Shown piece after piece: positions 8,041-15,839 of a stretch of DNA of 64,000 nt (positions are counted from its first letter, which is position 1; every line of letters starts with the position of its first letter). This DNA is from Lentzea pudingi (GTDB lineage Bacteria; Actinomycetota; Actinomycetes; Mycobacteriales; Pseudonocardiaceae): NCBI RefSeq assembly GCF_014646255.1, contig NZ_BMNC01000006.1, positions 203,501 to 267,500 of the forward strand. The letters are read 5' to 3'. Under the pieces are notes generated by a model. It saw only the letters and a list, made by a program, of their open reading frames with translations, did not search any database and was not told the origin of the DNA. The position numbers and the translations under genes are program-made.

Positions 8041-8672
8041 GGCGCAACCCTACTGGCCGCGACGGCCCACAGCCCGACCACGAGCACGGCGCCGACCTCG
8101 GCGATGAGCAAGATCCTCTCGATGTACCCCAACGGGAACACGCGCCACCACCGAACGTCCGAGACCATGCCCAGCACAATGGCGTAGAGCAGCGGCATGA
8201 ATGCGACAACGCTCAACAAACCGGACGCCATCGTCCATCTGGCGTGTCGCCCCCACAGGTGGTCCCTGAGCCACGGCCGGGCGAGTGCGATGATCGCGAT
8301 CGGCAGGCTCACGAACGCGACCATGCTGCCGAACCGGTGAATGCTGCCGCTCAGCTCGTTGGTGCCCAACGCCCAGTTCGTCTTCGGGAACGCCACCACG
8401 AGGAACAGGCCGGCGGACCACAGGGCGAGCGCGATCGAACCGGCCGACCGCCACCGCGCCAGCCCCTTGTGGATCAGCACGCCGAGGATCGCGAGCGATC
8501 CGACGGCCAGCAGCAGCACGGCGACGTCGAACACCGGGCGGTAGTCGCCCAGCGCGTACTCGCTGATCGTGCGACGCAGCGGCCCGACCGTCAGGTCCAG
8601 CGCGCCGACCATGGCGATCGTCGCGACGACGGCGAGGGAACCGCCGGCGGCGGCTAGTCGAGGTATCAGCAC
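7965..8672 (-). CDS. DUF998 family membrane protein
   Basis: A roughly 235-residue integral membrane protein with about six hydrophobic segments. The stretch 'RRTISEYALGDYRPVFD' between the first two segments is typical of DUF998. The function is unknown. Its C terminus runs 76 bases into the YbjN-like gene in another frame, a long but possible overlap. I prefer GTG at 8672, just ahead of the first membrane segment. In-frame upstream starts (to 8774) would overlap the SDR gene and add a charged tail unlike the family. Confidence 0.7.
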   Translation of the reverse strand: MLIPRLAAAGGSLAVVATIAMVGALDLTVGPLRRTISEYALGDYRPVFDVAVLLLAVGSLAILGVLIHKGLARWRSAGSIALALWSAGLFLVVAFPKTNWALGTNELSGSIHRFGSMVAFVSLPIAIIALARPWLRDHLWGRHARWTMASGLLSVVAFMPLLYAIVLGMVSDVRWWRVFPLGYIERILLIAEVGAVLVVGLWAVAASRVAPWRVGETSRITSAPSTTSSRTRARS

Positions 8673-8752
8673 ATACCGGACAACGCCGGGGCCGGTGCGC
8701 CGGGTTCCTGGGTTCAGCAACCCGACAGGTTCCACCCAGGCACTCGACAGGT

Positions 8753-9493
8753 TCAGCTCAGGATCGCGCCGCACGTGATGTTGACCTGCGCTCCGGTGAT
8801 CGTGCGACCCCAGTCCGAGGCCGCGAACACCGCCGCCCTGCCGACGTCCTCCAGCGTCGCCGCCCTGCCGAGCGCCGTCTGGCCGACGATGTCGGGTTCG
8901 ACCTGGTCGCGGAAGCTCTCGGGGATGGACTCCGGGATGCCGCCGGTCTGCAGCGTCACCGTCCGGACGCCGTGCGGGCCCAGTTCGGCCGCGAGCTGAC
9001 GGCGCATCGCCTCGACTGCGTCGAACGCCGCGACCAGGCCTCCGAGCTGCCAGCGCCGGTGCACCCGACCGTCGCTCGTGCCACCGAAGAACAGGATGAC
9101 TCCCCCGCCCTGCCTGATCATGTGCCGGGCGGCGGCGCGGGCCGTGAGGAACTTCGAGCGGACATTGGTGACGACGGGGCTCAAGTAGTCGTCGACGCTC
9201 ATCTCGTGCAGCGGCGTGCCCTGGACGTCGTTGTCGGAGATGACGTTGACCGAGATGTCGATCCGGTCGAGCGTCGCCGCGTGCTCGTCCACGCTCCGTT
9301 CGTCGAGCGCGTCGACCACGGCGTATGCGACCCCGAGTTCCTCGGCCTTGGCCTTCAGCGACGCCTCGGTGCGGGCGGCCAGGTGGACCTCGGCTCCCGC
9401 CCGCGCGAACGCACTCGCGATCGCGCCGCCGATCGTGCCCGCGCCGTAGATGACTGCGATCTTCCCGTCGAGGTTCATCGGTTCGCCGGTCAT
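8753..9493 (-). CDS. Atypical SDR-family oxidoreductase
   Basis: A 246-residue short-chain dehydrogenase/reductase fold protein. The nucleotide-binding motif is 'VIYGAGTIGGAIASAF', and the typical C-terminal 'GAQVNITCGAILS' ending is present. The YxxxK catalytic pair is not seen: the equivalent region reads 'SDGRVHRRWQLGGLVAAFDA'. It may therefore be a divergent reductase or a non-catalytic NAD(P)-binding protein. The start at 9493 gives 'MTGEPMNLDGK'; an alternative Met lies 15 bases downstream. Confidence 0.8.
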   Translation of the reverse strand: MTGEPMNLDGKIAVIYGAGTIGGAIASAFARAGAEVHLAARTEASLKAKAEELGVAYAVVDALDERSVDEHAATLDRIDISVNVISDNDVQGTPLHEMSVDDYLSPVVTNVRSKFLTARAAARHMIRQGGGVILFFGGTSDGRVHRRWQLGGLVAAFDAVEAMRRQLAAELGPHGVRTVTLQTGGIPESIPESFRDQVEPDIVGQTALGRAATLEDVGRAAVFAASDWGRTITGAQVNITCGAILS

Positions 9494-9510
9494 GCCTGGG
9501 AGGCTAACCC

Positions 9511-10368
9511 CTAACGCAACGCCACGCGCGCTTCGGCGGCCACGGCCTCGGCGACCGCGGTCAGTGCCGGCGAGTCGAGCTTCCACTGCTGCCAGTACAG
9601 CGGCACGGAGATGGTGCGGCCCGGCGCGAGGTCGACCAGGCCCGCCTGGAGTTGTTGCGGCGGCACCATTCCCCAGCCGAGGCCGGTCACGATCGCCCGC
9701 ACGTACACCTCGGACGACGGGACGTGGTGGCGGTGTTCCGAGGCGCCGCGGCCACGGGTCAGCGTGCGCACGAACCGGTCCTGCAGGTCGTCGTTGCGGT
9801 CGAACACGATCACCGGCGCTGCCGGCAACCACGACTTCAACGGGCCACGTTCGTTCTGGTCCACAAAGGACTTCGAGGCCATTGCCGCGTAACGGATCTC
9901 GCCGAGTTTGGTCACCGAGCAGCCCGCGACCGGTTCACGCGAGGACGTCACCGCCGCCATCACCTGACCCTGCCTCAGCAACGCCGTCGTGTGGTCCTGG
10001 TCCTCGCGGTGCAGGTCGAACGAGATCCTGAGCTCCGGCGAGACCCGGTGCAGGGCGGGCAGGAACCAGGTGGCGAGCGAGTCGGCGTTCACCGCGATCG
10101 GCACCCGCACCACGGCGTCCTCGCCGAGTGCCGCGTCGAGGTCCTGGTCCAGGACGAGCAGTTGCCGACCGTAGCGGACGATCACCTCGCCCGACGGGGT
10201 CAGCCGCACCGGTCGTGCCCGCACCAGCAGCACACGCCCGGTGCGTTGCTCCAGCGCCTTGATGCGTTGTGAGACAGCGGAAGGCGTGACGTGCAGCGCG
10301 GCGGCGGCAGCGTCGAACGTGCCTGCGTCGACGACCGCGAGCAGCGTCCGAACCAGGTCCAGATCCAT
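9511..10368 (-). CDS. LysR-type regulator of the LysG/ArgP group
   Basis: A 285-residue LysR-family transcription regulator. The N-terminal winged helix-turn-helix ('AAAALHVTPSAVSQRIKALE') is followed by a periplasmic-binding-like effector domain. It is divergent from a lysE-type exporter 69 bases away, the classical LysG-LysE arrangement of Corynebacterium, in which the regulator senses Lys, Arg or His and activates the exporter. A 7-base inverted repeat in the intergenic region is the likely operator. ATG at 10368 is the only sensible start before the HTH. Confidence 0.88.
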   Translation of the reverse strand: MDLDLVRTLLAVVDAGTFDAAAAALHVTPSAVSQRIKALEQRTGRVLLVRARPVRLTPSGEVIVRYGRQLLVLDQDLDAALGEDAVVRVPIAVNADSLATWFLPALHRVSPELRISFDLHREDQDHTTALLRQGQVMAAVTSSREPVAGCSVTKLGEIRYAAMASKSFVDQNERGPLKSWLPAAPVIVFDRNDDLQDRFVRTLTRGRGASEHRHHVPSSEVYVRAIVTGLGWGMVPPQQLQAGLVDLAPGRTISVPLYWQQWKLDSPALTAVAEAVAAEARVALR

Positions 10369-10373
10369 CACGA

Positions 10374-10403
10374 CAGCTAATGATACGTAAGAATCTTTAG
10401 CTG
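10374..10403. promoter_or_regulatory. Candidate LysG/ArgP operator
   Basis: An inverted repeat CAGCTAA (10374-10380) / TTAGCTG (10397-10403), separated by 16 bases, lies between the divergent regulator and exporter genes. LysR regulators commonly bind such dyads with a T-N11-A core. The pairing is exact; the assignment is inference. Confidence 0.5.
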
Positions 10404-10437
10404 GTCTCATCAAGAGCGCATCAATACCTTGGACCGC

Positions 10438-11016
10438 GTGAGAGACCTGCTGCTCGGCTTCGGCACCATGATGACCCTGATCGTCGCAATCGGCGCGCAG
10501 AACGCTTTCGTGCTGCGCCAAGGACTTCGGCGGCACGCGGTCGCGAAGGTCGTCGCCGTGTGCGCCCTCTCGGACGCGATCCTCGTCGCGGTGGGCGTCG
10601 CCGGGTTCGGGGCGATCGTGCGGGCGTTCCCCGCGGCCATCACCGTCGCGGCCGTCGTCGGCGGAATTTTCCTGCTGGGATACGGGTTTCTCGCGGCGCG
10701 GCGGGCGTTCAGGCCGTCGGCGCTGAACGCCGCGGCGGAGACCAGCAGCCGGCCCGTGCTGACCGCGCTGGCGCTGACATGGCTCAACCCGCACGTCTAC
10801 CTCGACACACTGCTGCTGCTCGGGTCGATCGCGGCCGGCCGGTGGTTGTTCGGAGTCGGTGCGGTGACCGCGAGCATCACGTGGTTCGTCGCGCTCGGGT
10901 TCGGCGCGCGCCTGCTCAGCCCGCTGTTCGCGAAGCCTCGCGCGTGGCGGGCGCTCGACGGCCTGATCGCCGCCGTGATGATCACTCTCGGGGTGACCCT
11001 GATCGCCGGGTGGTGA
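10438..11016 (+). CDS. lysE: LysE/ArgO-family amino acid exporter
   Basis: A 192-residue membrane protein with about six hydrophobic segments. The family signature is near the N terminus ('VAIGAQNAFVLRQGL'), and 'LTWLNPHVYLDTLLLLGS' in the middle is highly characteristic of LysE/ArgO. It exports basic amino acids, mainly lysine or arginine, when they accumulate, for example during growth on peptides. It is divergent from its presumed activator. GTG at 10438 is chosen; a TTG at 10429 would add three residues. Confidence 0.9.
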   Translation: MRDLLLGFGTMMTLIVAIGAQNAFVLRQGLRRHAVAKVVAVCALSDAILVAVGVAGFGAIVRAFPAAITVAAVVGGIFLLGYGFLAARRAFRPSALNAAAETSSRPVLTALALTWLNPHVYLDTLLLLGSIAAGRWLFGVGAVTASITWFVALGFGARLLSPLFAKPRAWRALDGLIAAVMITLGVTLIAGW

Positions 11017-11179
11017 TCATCACCAGCACCGCCGCCACCGCCAGGACACCGCACGTCACGGGTGCCGCCGCGCCGACGAAAAGGGACGCCGAAGCGAGTC
11101 CCGCGCCGACCAGAGCACCGAAGACGACCCGAGGCCGAAGATCACCCACGTGTCCGACCCTAGCCCACGACACGCGCAT
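10982..11179 (-). CDS. Possible small two-TM membrane protein
   Basis: A 65-residue open frame with two hydrophobic stretches ('VVFGALVGAGLASASLFVGA' and 'VTCGVLAVAAVLVMITT') and a basic tail, of the kind seen in small actinobacterial membrane proteins. Its 3' end overlaps lysE convergently by 35 bases. No conserved motif is recognised and the start is ambiguous (ATG 11179 or later GTGs). It may be spurious. Confidence 0.35.
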   Translation of the reverse strand: MRVSWARVGHVGDLRPRVVFGALVGAGLASASLFVGAAAPVTCGVLAVAAVLVMITTRRSGSPRE

Positions 11180-11220
11180 GTTGGGTGGTGATCCAGACCC
11201 CACCACCACATGTAGTATCT

Positions 11221-11419
11221 GCCGCGCTGGTGGTTCACCGACTCGGCTCAACCGGGTAGGTGAGGAAAGAGGGAACCCGGTGAGAACCCGGGACTGCCCC
11301 GCAGCGGTGAGTGGGAACGAAAGCCGTCAACGAAGCACTGGGTCCCGCGACCTGGGAAGCGACGGCCGGTAGGCGCGAGGAGGACGCCCACGAGTCCGAA
11401 GACCTGCCACTGGTGTGCG
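11221..11419 (+). ncRNA. Cobalamin (AdoCbl) riboswitch
   Basis: The 5' leader of nrdA carries the conserved cobalamin riboswitch elements in order: 'ggtgagaacccgggactgc', 'gccccgcagcggtgagt', 'actgggtcccgcgacctggg' and the 3' 'agtccgaagacctgcca'. In Streptomyces the nrdAB operon of the B12-independent reductase is repressed by B12 through such an element, so that the B12-dependent NrdJ is used when cofactor is plentiful. The same logic is expected here. The 3' end of the aptamer (11407-11415) can also pair with 11469-11477, offering a switch. Confidence 0.92.
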
Positions 11420-11436
11420 CGCAAGCCTGCGCGCAC
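11415..11436 (+). terminator. Hairpin in the riboswitch expression platform
   Basis: A perfect 9-base stem (11415-11423 with 11428-11436) with a 4-base loop directly follows the aptamer and shares bases with the alternative pairing 11407-11415/11469-11477. It is a candidate regulatory terminator, though no U-run follows. A second weak pairing (about 11514-11518 with 11523-11527) could instead hide the nrdA ribosome binding site. Confidence 0.4.
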
Positions 11437-11532
11437 GACACGGTGCCCCGAGGGAGGGCGGCTGTGTGCACCAGTGGTGTCGTCCGCTGGCGCGCGCACG
11501 CATTTCCTCGGGCAGATCTCGGAGGAGAGAGC

Positions 11533-13905
11533 GTGCCCGACCGCCCAACCCCATTGGACCGCCTTTCCGGGGTCGTCAACGAAGCGTGCGCCGACCTGCC
11601 CAACGCGTCGGCCGAGGCGGTCCTGGCCGAGACCAAGCGCACCCTCTACGCCGGCATCACCGACGCCGAACTGGCGCTGGCGCCGATCATGGCCGCCCGC
11701 ACCATGGTCGAGCACGACCCGGACTACTCCTACGTCAGCGCCCGCCTGCTGCTGGACAAGCTGCGCGCCGAGGCCTGCGGAGAACCGCTGTCGCACGCCG
11801 AGATGACCGAGCGCTACCCCGCGTACTTCGCCCAGTTCGTCCGCGACGGCATCGAGTTCGGCCAGCTCGACCCCCGCCTCGCCGACTTCGACCTGGCCCG
11901 CCTGGGCGAAGCTCTGGACGCCTCGCGCGACCTGAACTTCCAGTTCCTGGGCATGCAGACCCTGTACGACCGCTACTTCCTGCACCACGACGACCGCCGC
12001 TACGAGCTGCCGCAGGCGTTCTTCATGCGCGTCTCCATGGGCTTGGCGTTGGAAGAGGACGACCGCAACGCCCGCGCCATTGAGTTCTACGAGCTGCTCT
12101 CGTCGTTCGACTTCATGTGCTCGACGCCGACCCTGTTCAACTCGGGCACCACGCGCCCGCAGCTGTCGTCGTGCTTCCTCACCACCGTCGACGACGACCT
12201 GGCCGCGATCTTCCACGGCATCAGCAACAACGCGCTGCTGTCCAAGTTCGCGGGCGGGCTGGGCAACGACTGGACCCCGGTGCGGGGCATCGGGGCGCAC
12301 ATCAAGGGGACCAACGGGAAGTCCCAGGGTGTGGTGCCGTTCCTGAAGATCGCGAACGACACGGCCGTAGCCGTGAATCAGGGAGGAAAACGCAAGGGCG
12401 CCGTCTGCGCGTACCTCGAAACCTGGCACATCGACGTCGAGGAGTTCCTCGACCTCCGCAAGAACACCGGCGACGAACGCCGCCGTACCCATGACATGAA
12501 CACGGCGAACTGGGTGCCGGACGAGTTCCTCCGCCGCGTGCGCGCGAACGGCCAGTGGACGCTCTTCTCCCCCGACGAGGTGCCGGACCTGCACGACGCG
12601 TTCGGCACGGCGTTCGCCGAGAAGTACCGCGCCTACGAGCAGAAGGCCGACAACGGCGAGATCAAGGTCTTCCGCCGCCTCCCGGCAGTCGACCTGTGGC
12701 GGCGCATGCTCACGATGCTGTTCGAGACCGGCCACCCGTGGATCACGTTCAAGGACCCGTGCAACCTGCGGTCGCCGCAGCAGCACAACGGTGTCGTGCA
12801 CTCGTCCAACCTGTGCACCGAGATCACCCTGAACACCACGATCGACGAGGTCGCGGTCTGCAACCTCGGCAGCGTCAACCTCGCGCAGCACGTCACGGAC
12901 CAGGGCATCGACCACGCGAGGCTCGAGAAGACCGTGCGCACCGCGGTGCGCATGCTCGACAACGTGATCGACGTGAACTACTACACGATCCCGGAAGCCA
13001 GGAACTCCAACCTGAAGCACCGGCCCGTCGGTCTGGGCCTGATGGGCTTCCAGGACGCGCTGTTCACGCTCGGCACGCCGATGGCGAGCAAGGAGGCCGT
13101 CGAGTTCGCCGACCGCAGCATGGAGGAGATCAGCTACTACGCCATCGAGGCGTCGGCTGACCTGGCAGCGGAGCGCGGCGCGTACCGGTCGTTCGAGGGG
13201 TCGTTGTGGAGCAGGGGGATCCTGCCGATCGACTCGGTCGAGCTCCTCGCCGAAACACGCGCCGAGGATGAGCTGGAGCAGGACCGCGGGTCCACGATGG
13301 ACTGGCCGAGGATCCGCGAGAAGGCTCGCAAGGGCATGCGGAACTCGAACGTCATGGCGATCGCGCCCACCGCGACGATCGCGAACATCACCGGCGTGAA
13401 CCAGTCGATCGAACCGCTGTACCGCAACCTGTACGTGAAGTCGAACATGTCCGGTGACTTCACCGTGATCAACCCGGATCTGGTGCGGGCTTTGAAGCAG
13501 CGCAAGCTGTGGGACGAGCAGATGATCTCGGACCTGAAGCTGCACGACGGCAGCCTGGGTGCGATCGACCGGGTGCCGCCGTACCTGAAGGCGTTGTACG
13601 CCACGGCGTTCGAGGTCGACAGCTCGTGGCTGATCGAGGCGGGCAGCCGCCGGCAGAAGTGGATCGACCAGGCGCAGTCGCTGAACCTGTACCTCTCGGC
13701 GCCGAGCGGCCGCAAGCTCGACGAGCTCTACCAGCTGGCGTGGTTGCGCGGGCTGAAGACCACGTACTACCTGCGCACGCAGAGTGCGACGCACGTGGAG
13801 AAGTCCACGCTGCAAGGGACGGACGGCAAGCTCAACGCCGTCTCGCCCGTGGCTGTGGACCCGAACTGCTCCATCACCGACCCCGACTGCGAGGCGTGCC
13901 AGTGA
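11533..13905 (+). CDS. nrdA: Class I ribonucleotide reductase large subunit (R1)
   Basis: A 790-residue catalytic subunit that reduces ribonucleoside diphosphates to deoxy forms. Active-site cysteines are visible at C214 ('LSSCFLTT'), C428 ('NLCTEITLN') and C443 ('AVCNLGSVNL'). The radical-transfer tyrosines are in 'LKTTYYLRTQSATHVEKSTL', and the C-terminal redox pair is in 'DPDCEACQ'. GTG at 11533 is chosen for the GGAGGAGAG ribosome site 4 bases upstream. A cobalamin riboswitch precedes it, and it overlaps nrdB by one base (TGATG), so R1 and R2 are made together. Confidence 0.95.
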   Translation: MPDRPTPLDRLSGVVNEACADLPNASAEAVLAETKRTLYAGITDAELALAPIMAARTMVEHDPDYSYVSARLLLDKLRAEACGEPLSHAEMTERYPAYFAQFVRDGIEFGQLDPRLADFDLARLGEALDASRDLNFQFLGMQTLYDRYFLHHDDRRYELPQAFFMRVSMGLALEEDDRNARAIEFYELLSSFDFMCSTPTLFNSGTTRPQLSSCFLTTVDDDLAAIFHGISNNALLSKFAGGLGNDWTPVRGIGAHIKGTNGKSQGVVPFLKIANDTAVAVNQGGKRKGAVCAYLETWHIDVEEFLDLRKNTGDERRRTHDMNTANWVPDEFLRRVRANGQWTLFSPDEVPDLHDAFGTAFAEKYRAYEQKADNGEIKVFRRLPAVDLWRRMLTMLFETGHPWITFKDPCNLRSPQQHNGVVHSSNLCTEITLNTTIDEVAVCNLGSVNLAQHVTDQGIDHARLEKTVRTAVRMLDNVIDVNYYTIPEARNSNLKHRPVGLGLMGFQDALFTLGTPMASKEAVEFADRSMEEISYYAIEASADLAAERGAYRSFEGSLWSRGILPIDSVELLAETRAEDELEQDRGSTMDWPRIREKARKGMRNSNVMAIAPTATIANITGVNQSIEPLYRNLYVKSNMSGDFTVINPDLVRALKQRKLWDEQMISDLKLHDGSLGAIDRVPPYLKALYATAFEVDSSWLIEAGSRRQKWIDQAQSLNLYLSAPSGRKLDELYQLAWLRGLKTTYYLRTQSATHVEKSTLQGTDGKLNAVSPVAVDPNCSITDPDCEACQ

Positions 13906-14942
13906 TGAACGACATCGAGGCAGGCGCGGCGCGGGTGAGCGTCGACGACAAGGCGATGATCAACTGCCGTGCCGACGTCAACCAGCTGCTGCCGTTGAAG
14001 TACCACTGGGCGTGGGAGAAGTACCTGGCGGGCTGCAACAACGCGTGGATGCCCACCGAGGTGTCCATGCAGGCGGACATCAGCCTGTGGAAGTCGAAGG
14101 ACGGGCTGACCGACGACGAGCGCCTGATGATCAAGCGCAACCTCGGGTTCTTCGCGACGAGCGAGTCGTTGGTGGCCAACAACATCGTGCTCGCGGTGTA
14201 CCGGCACCTGACGAACCCGGAGTGCCGTCAGTACCTGTTGCGCCAGGCCTTCGAGGAGGCCGTGCACACCCACACGTTCCAGTACATCTGCGAGTCGCTC
14301 GGTCTCGACGACGGCGAGCTGTTCAACATGTACCGGGAGATCCCGTCCATCACGGACAAGGCCGCGTGGGCGTTGCAGTTCACGCAGCACCTGGAGGACC
14401 CGGAGTTCCGGACCGGCACGCCGGAGATGGACCAGGCGTTCCTCAAGGACCTCGTGGCGTTCTACGTGGTCTTCGAGGGCATGTGGTTCTACACGGGGTT
14501 CGCGCAGATCCTGTCGCTGGGCCGGCGCAACAAGATGGTCGGCATCGCCGAGCAGTACCAGTACATCCTGCGCGACGAGTCGATCCACCTGAACTTCGGC
14601 ATCGACGCGATCAACCAGATCAAGATCGAGAACCCGCACCTGTGGAACGACGTGTTCCAGAAGGAGGTGCGGACCATGCTCGCGGAGGGCTGCGAGCTGG
14701 AGATCGCGTACGGCCGCGACACCATGCCGAACGGCGTCCTGGGGCTGAACGCCGAGCTGTGCGAGCAGTACATGCGGTTCATCACGAACCGCCGGTGCGC
14801 ACAGCTCGGCCTGGAGCCGGTGTGGGAGACGACGGAGAACCCGTTCCCGTGGATGTCGGAGATGATGGATCTGAAGAAGGAGAAGAACTTCTTCGAGACC
14901 CGTGTCATCGAGTACCAGAACGGCGGATCACTGGAGTGGTGA
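13905..14942 (+). CDS. nrdB: Ribonucleotide reductase small subunit (R2), class Ic-like, lacking the radical tyrosine
   Basis: A 345-residue ferritin-like R2 subunit. Metal ligands are E87 ('ATSESLVANN'), E118 and H121 ('QAFEEAVHTHTFQYI'), the Glu in 'VVFEGMWFY' and the Glu and His in 'RDESIHLNFG'. By hand alignment the E. coli radical Tyr122 position is F125 (codon 14277-14279) and the Asp84 position is Glu87. Both changes match the class Ic R2 of Chlamydia trachomatis, which uses a Mn/Fe cofactor instead of a tyrosyl radical; a nearby Tyr (Y127) remains. The 3' end overlaps convergent idi by 15 bases. It is co-regulated with nrdA by the riboswitch. Confidence 0.93.
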   Translation: MNDIEAGAARVSVDDKAMINCRADVNQLLPLKYHWAWEKYLAGCNNAWMPTEVSMQADISLWKSKDGLTDDERLMIKRNLGFFATSESLVANNIVLAVYRHLTNPECRQYLLRQAFEEAVHTHTFQYICESLGLDDGELFNMYREIPSITDKAAWALQFTQHLEDPEFRTGTPEMDQAFLKDLVAFYVVFEGMWFYTGFAQILSLGRRNKMVGIAEQYQYILRDESIHLNFGIDAINQIKIENPHLWNDVFQKEVRTMLAEGCELEIAYGRDTMPNGVLGLNAELCEQYMRFITNRRCAQLGLEPVWETTENPFPWMSEMMDLKKEKNFFETRVIEYQNGGSLEW

Positions 14943-15524
14943 CAGCACCACCGCGGTAGGGAGCCCGGCCCGGTCCGCGACAGGCCACGCCAGCGGATCG
15001 GGCCCGAGCCGCACGAGCTCGGCGACCTGCAGCTTCGACCACGGGGAGATCTCCCGCGTCCCGTCCAGCACGGAAGCCGCGAACTCGGCCCACGGAACCC
15101 GCTCGGTCGAGTCGACCTCGTCCGGGTTCGGCGCCGGCTCGTCGTCGGTGAGAACGCGGAACACCGGACACATCTCGTTCTCGACGACGCCGTCCATGAC
15201 CGCGCGGTAGCGGAAGGCGGGCAGTACCAGCTCGGCGGAGGCGACCTTCATGCCGAGCTCGTCCCGCAGGCGCCGCAGCACTGCCTGCTCCATGTCCTCC
15301 GCCGGGAGGGGGTGGCCGCAGCAGGTGTTCGTCCACAGTCCGGGGAAGGTCTTCTTGTGCAGAGCCCGGCGGGTGAGGATCGTGTTGCCGGCCGAGTCGA
15401 AGACGTAGCTCGAGAACGCCAGGTGCAGCGGGGTGTCCGCGTGGTGCACCACTGCTTTGTCCTCGACGCCGATGGCCGAACCGTCCTCGGCCAGGAGGAC
15501 CACCTGTTCCACAGTCACGGGCAC
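14928..15524 (-). CDS. idi: Isopentenyl-diphosphate delta-isomerase, type I
   Basis: A 198-residue Nudix-fold isomerase that interconverts IPP and DMAPP for isoprenoid synthesis. The active-site Cys motif is 'TNTCCGHPLP', a Nudix-like helix is 'AVLRRLRDELGM', and the Glu- and Trp-containing ends 'VENEMCPVF' and 'ISPWSKLQV' are present. The start is GTG 15524 or the adjacent GTG 15527; no clear ribosome site is seen, so it may be leaderless. It is convergent with nrdB and divergent from the MbtH-like gene. Confidence 0.92.
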   Translation of the reverse strand: MPVTVEQVVLLAEDGSAIGVEDKAVVHHADTPLHLAFSSYVFDSAGNTILTRRALHKKTFPGLWTNTCCGHPLPAEDMEQAVLRRLRDELGMKVASAELVLPAFRYRAVMDGVVENEMCPVFRVLTDDEPAPNPDEVDSTERVPWAEFAASVLDGTREISPWSKLQVAELVRLGPDPLAWPVADRAGLPTAVVLSPLQ

Positions 15525-15625
15525 CACGTAATCACACGCGGGCGGGGAACGGGAACCGCGCGGTCGGGTGAGAGCTCGAGCGTGCGGATAGCCGCGCCCT
15601 AGGTGGCGCAGGTCACTCTGGGGAC

Positions 15626-15814
15626 ATGACATCCCCGTTAGCTCAGGCTCACACCATGTTCCTGGTGCTGGTCAGCCCGACGGGCCAGTACTCGATCTGG
15701 CCCGCGGTGCTGCAGGTGCCCGCCGGGTGGCAGGTCGTCCACGGAGTCGCGTCCAGGCAGTCCTGTGCGGACTACGTGGACGCGCTCCGCGTCGACGTCC
15801 CGATGGCCGCTTAG
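15626..15814 (+). CDS. Orphan MbtH-like protein
   Basis: A 62-residue protein with the MbtH pattern 'FLVLVSPTGQYSIWPAVLQV', then 'PAGWQVVHG' and a Cys-containing helix ('RQSCADYVDALR'). MbtH proteins bind and activate NRPS adenylation domains. The conserved Ser and two Trp residues are present, but the terminal WTDMRP motif is degenerate ('LRVDVPM'). No NRPS gene lies within the window, so it would have to act in trans or be a remnant. ATG at 15626 is preceded by a weak GGGG. Confidence 0.75.
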   Translation: MTSPLAQAHTMFLVLVSPTGQYSIWPAVLQVPAGWQVVHGVASRQSCADYVDALRVDVPMAA

Positions 15815-15839
15815 CGAACTCCTGCCACCGGCCGAACTT

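Noticed and set aside
11248..13815. An 855-codon open frame on the minus strand
   Set aside because: It is antisense to the riboswitch and nrdA, whose product is unmistakable; composition is typical of shadow frames.
15646..15664. Weak iron-box resemblance near the MbtH-like gene
   Set aside because: It lies inside the coding region and matches the consensus at only about half of the positions.
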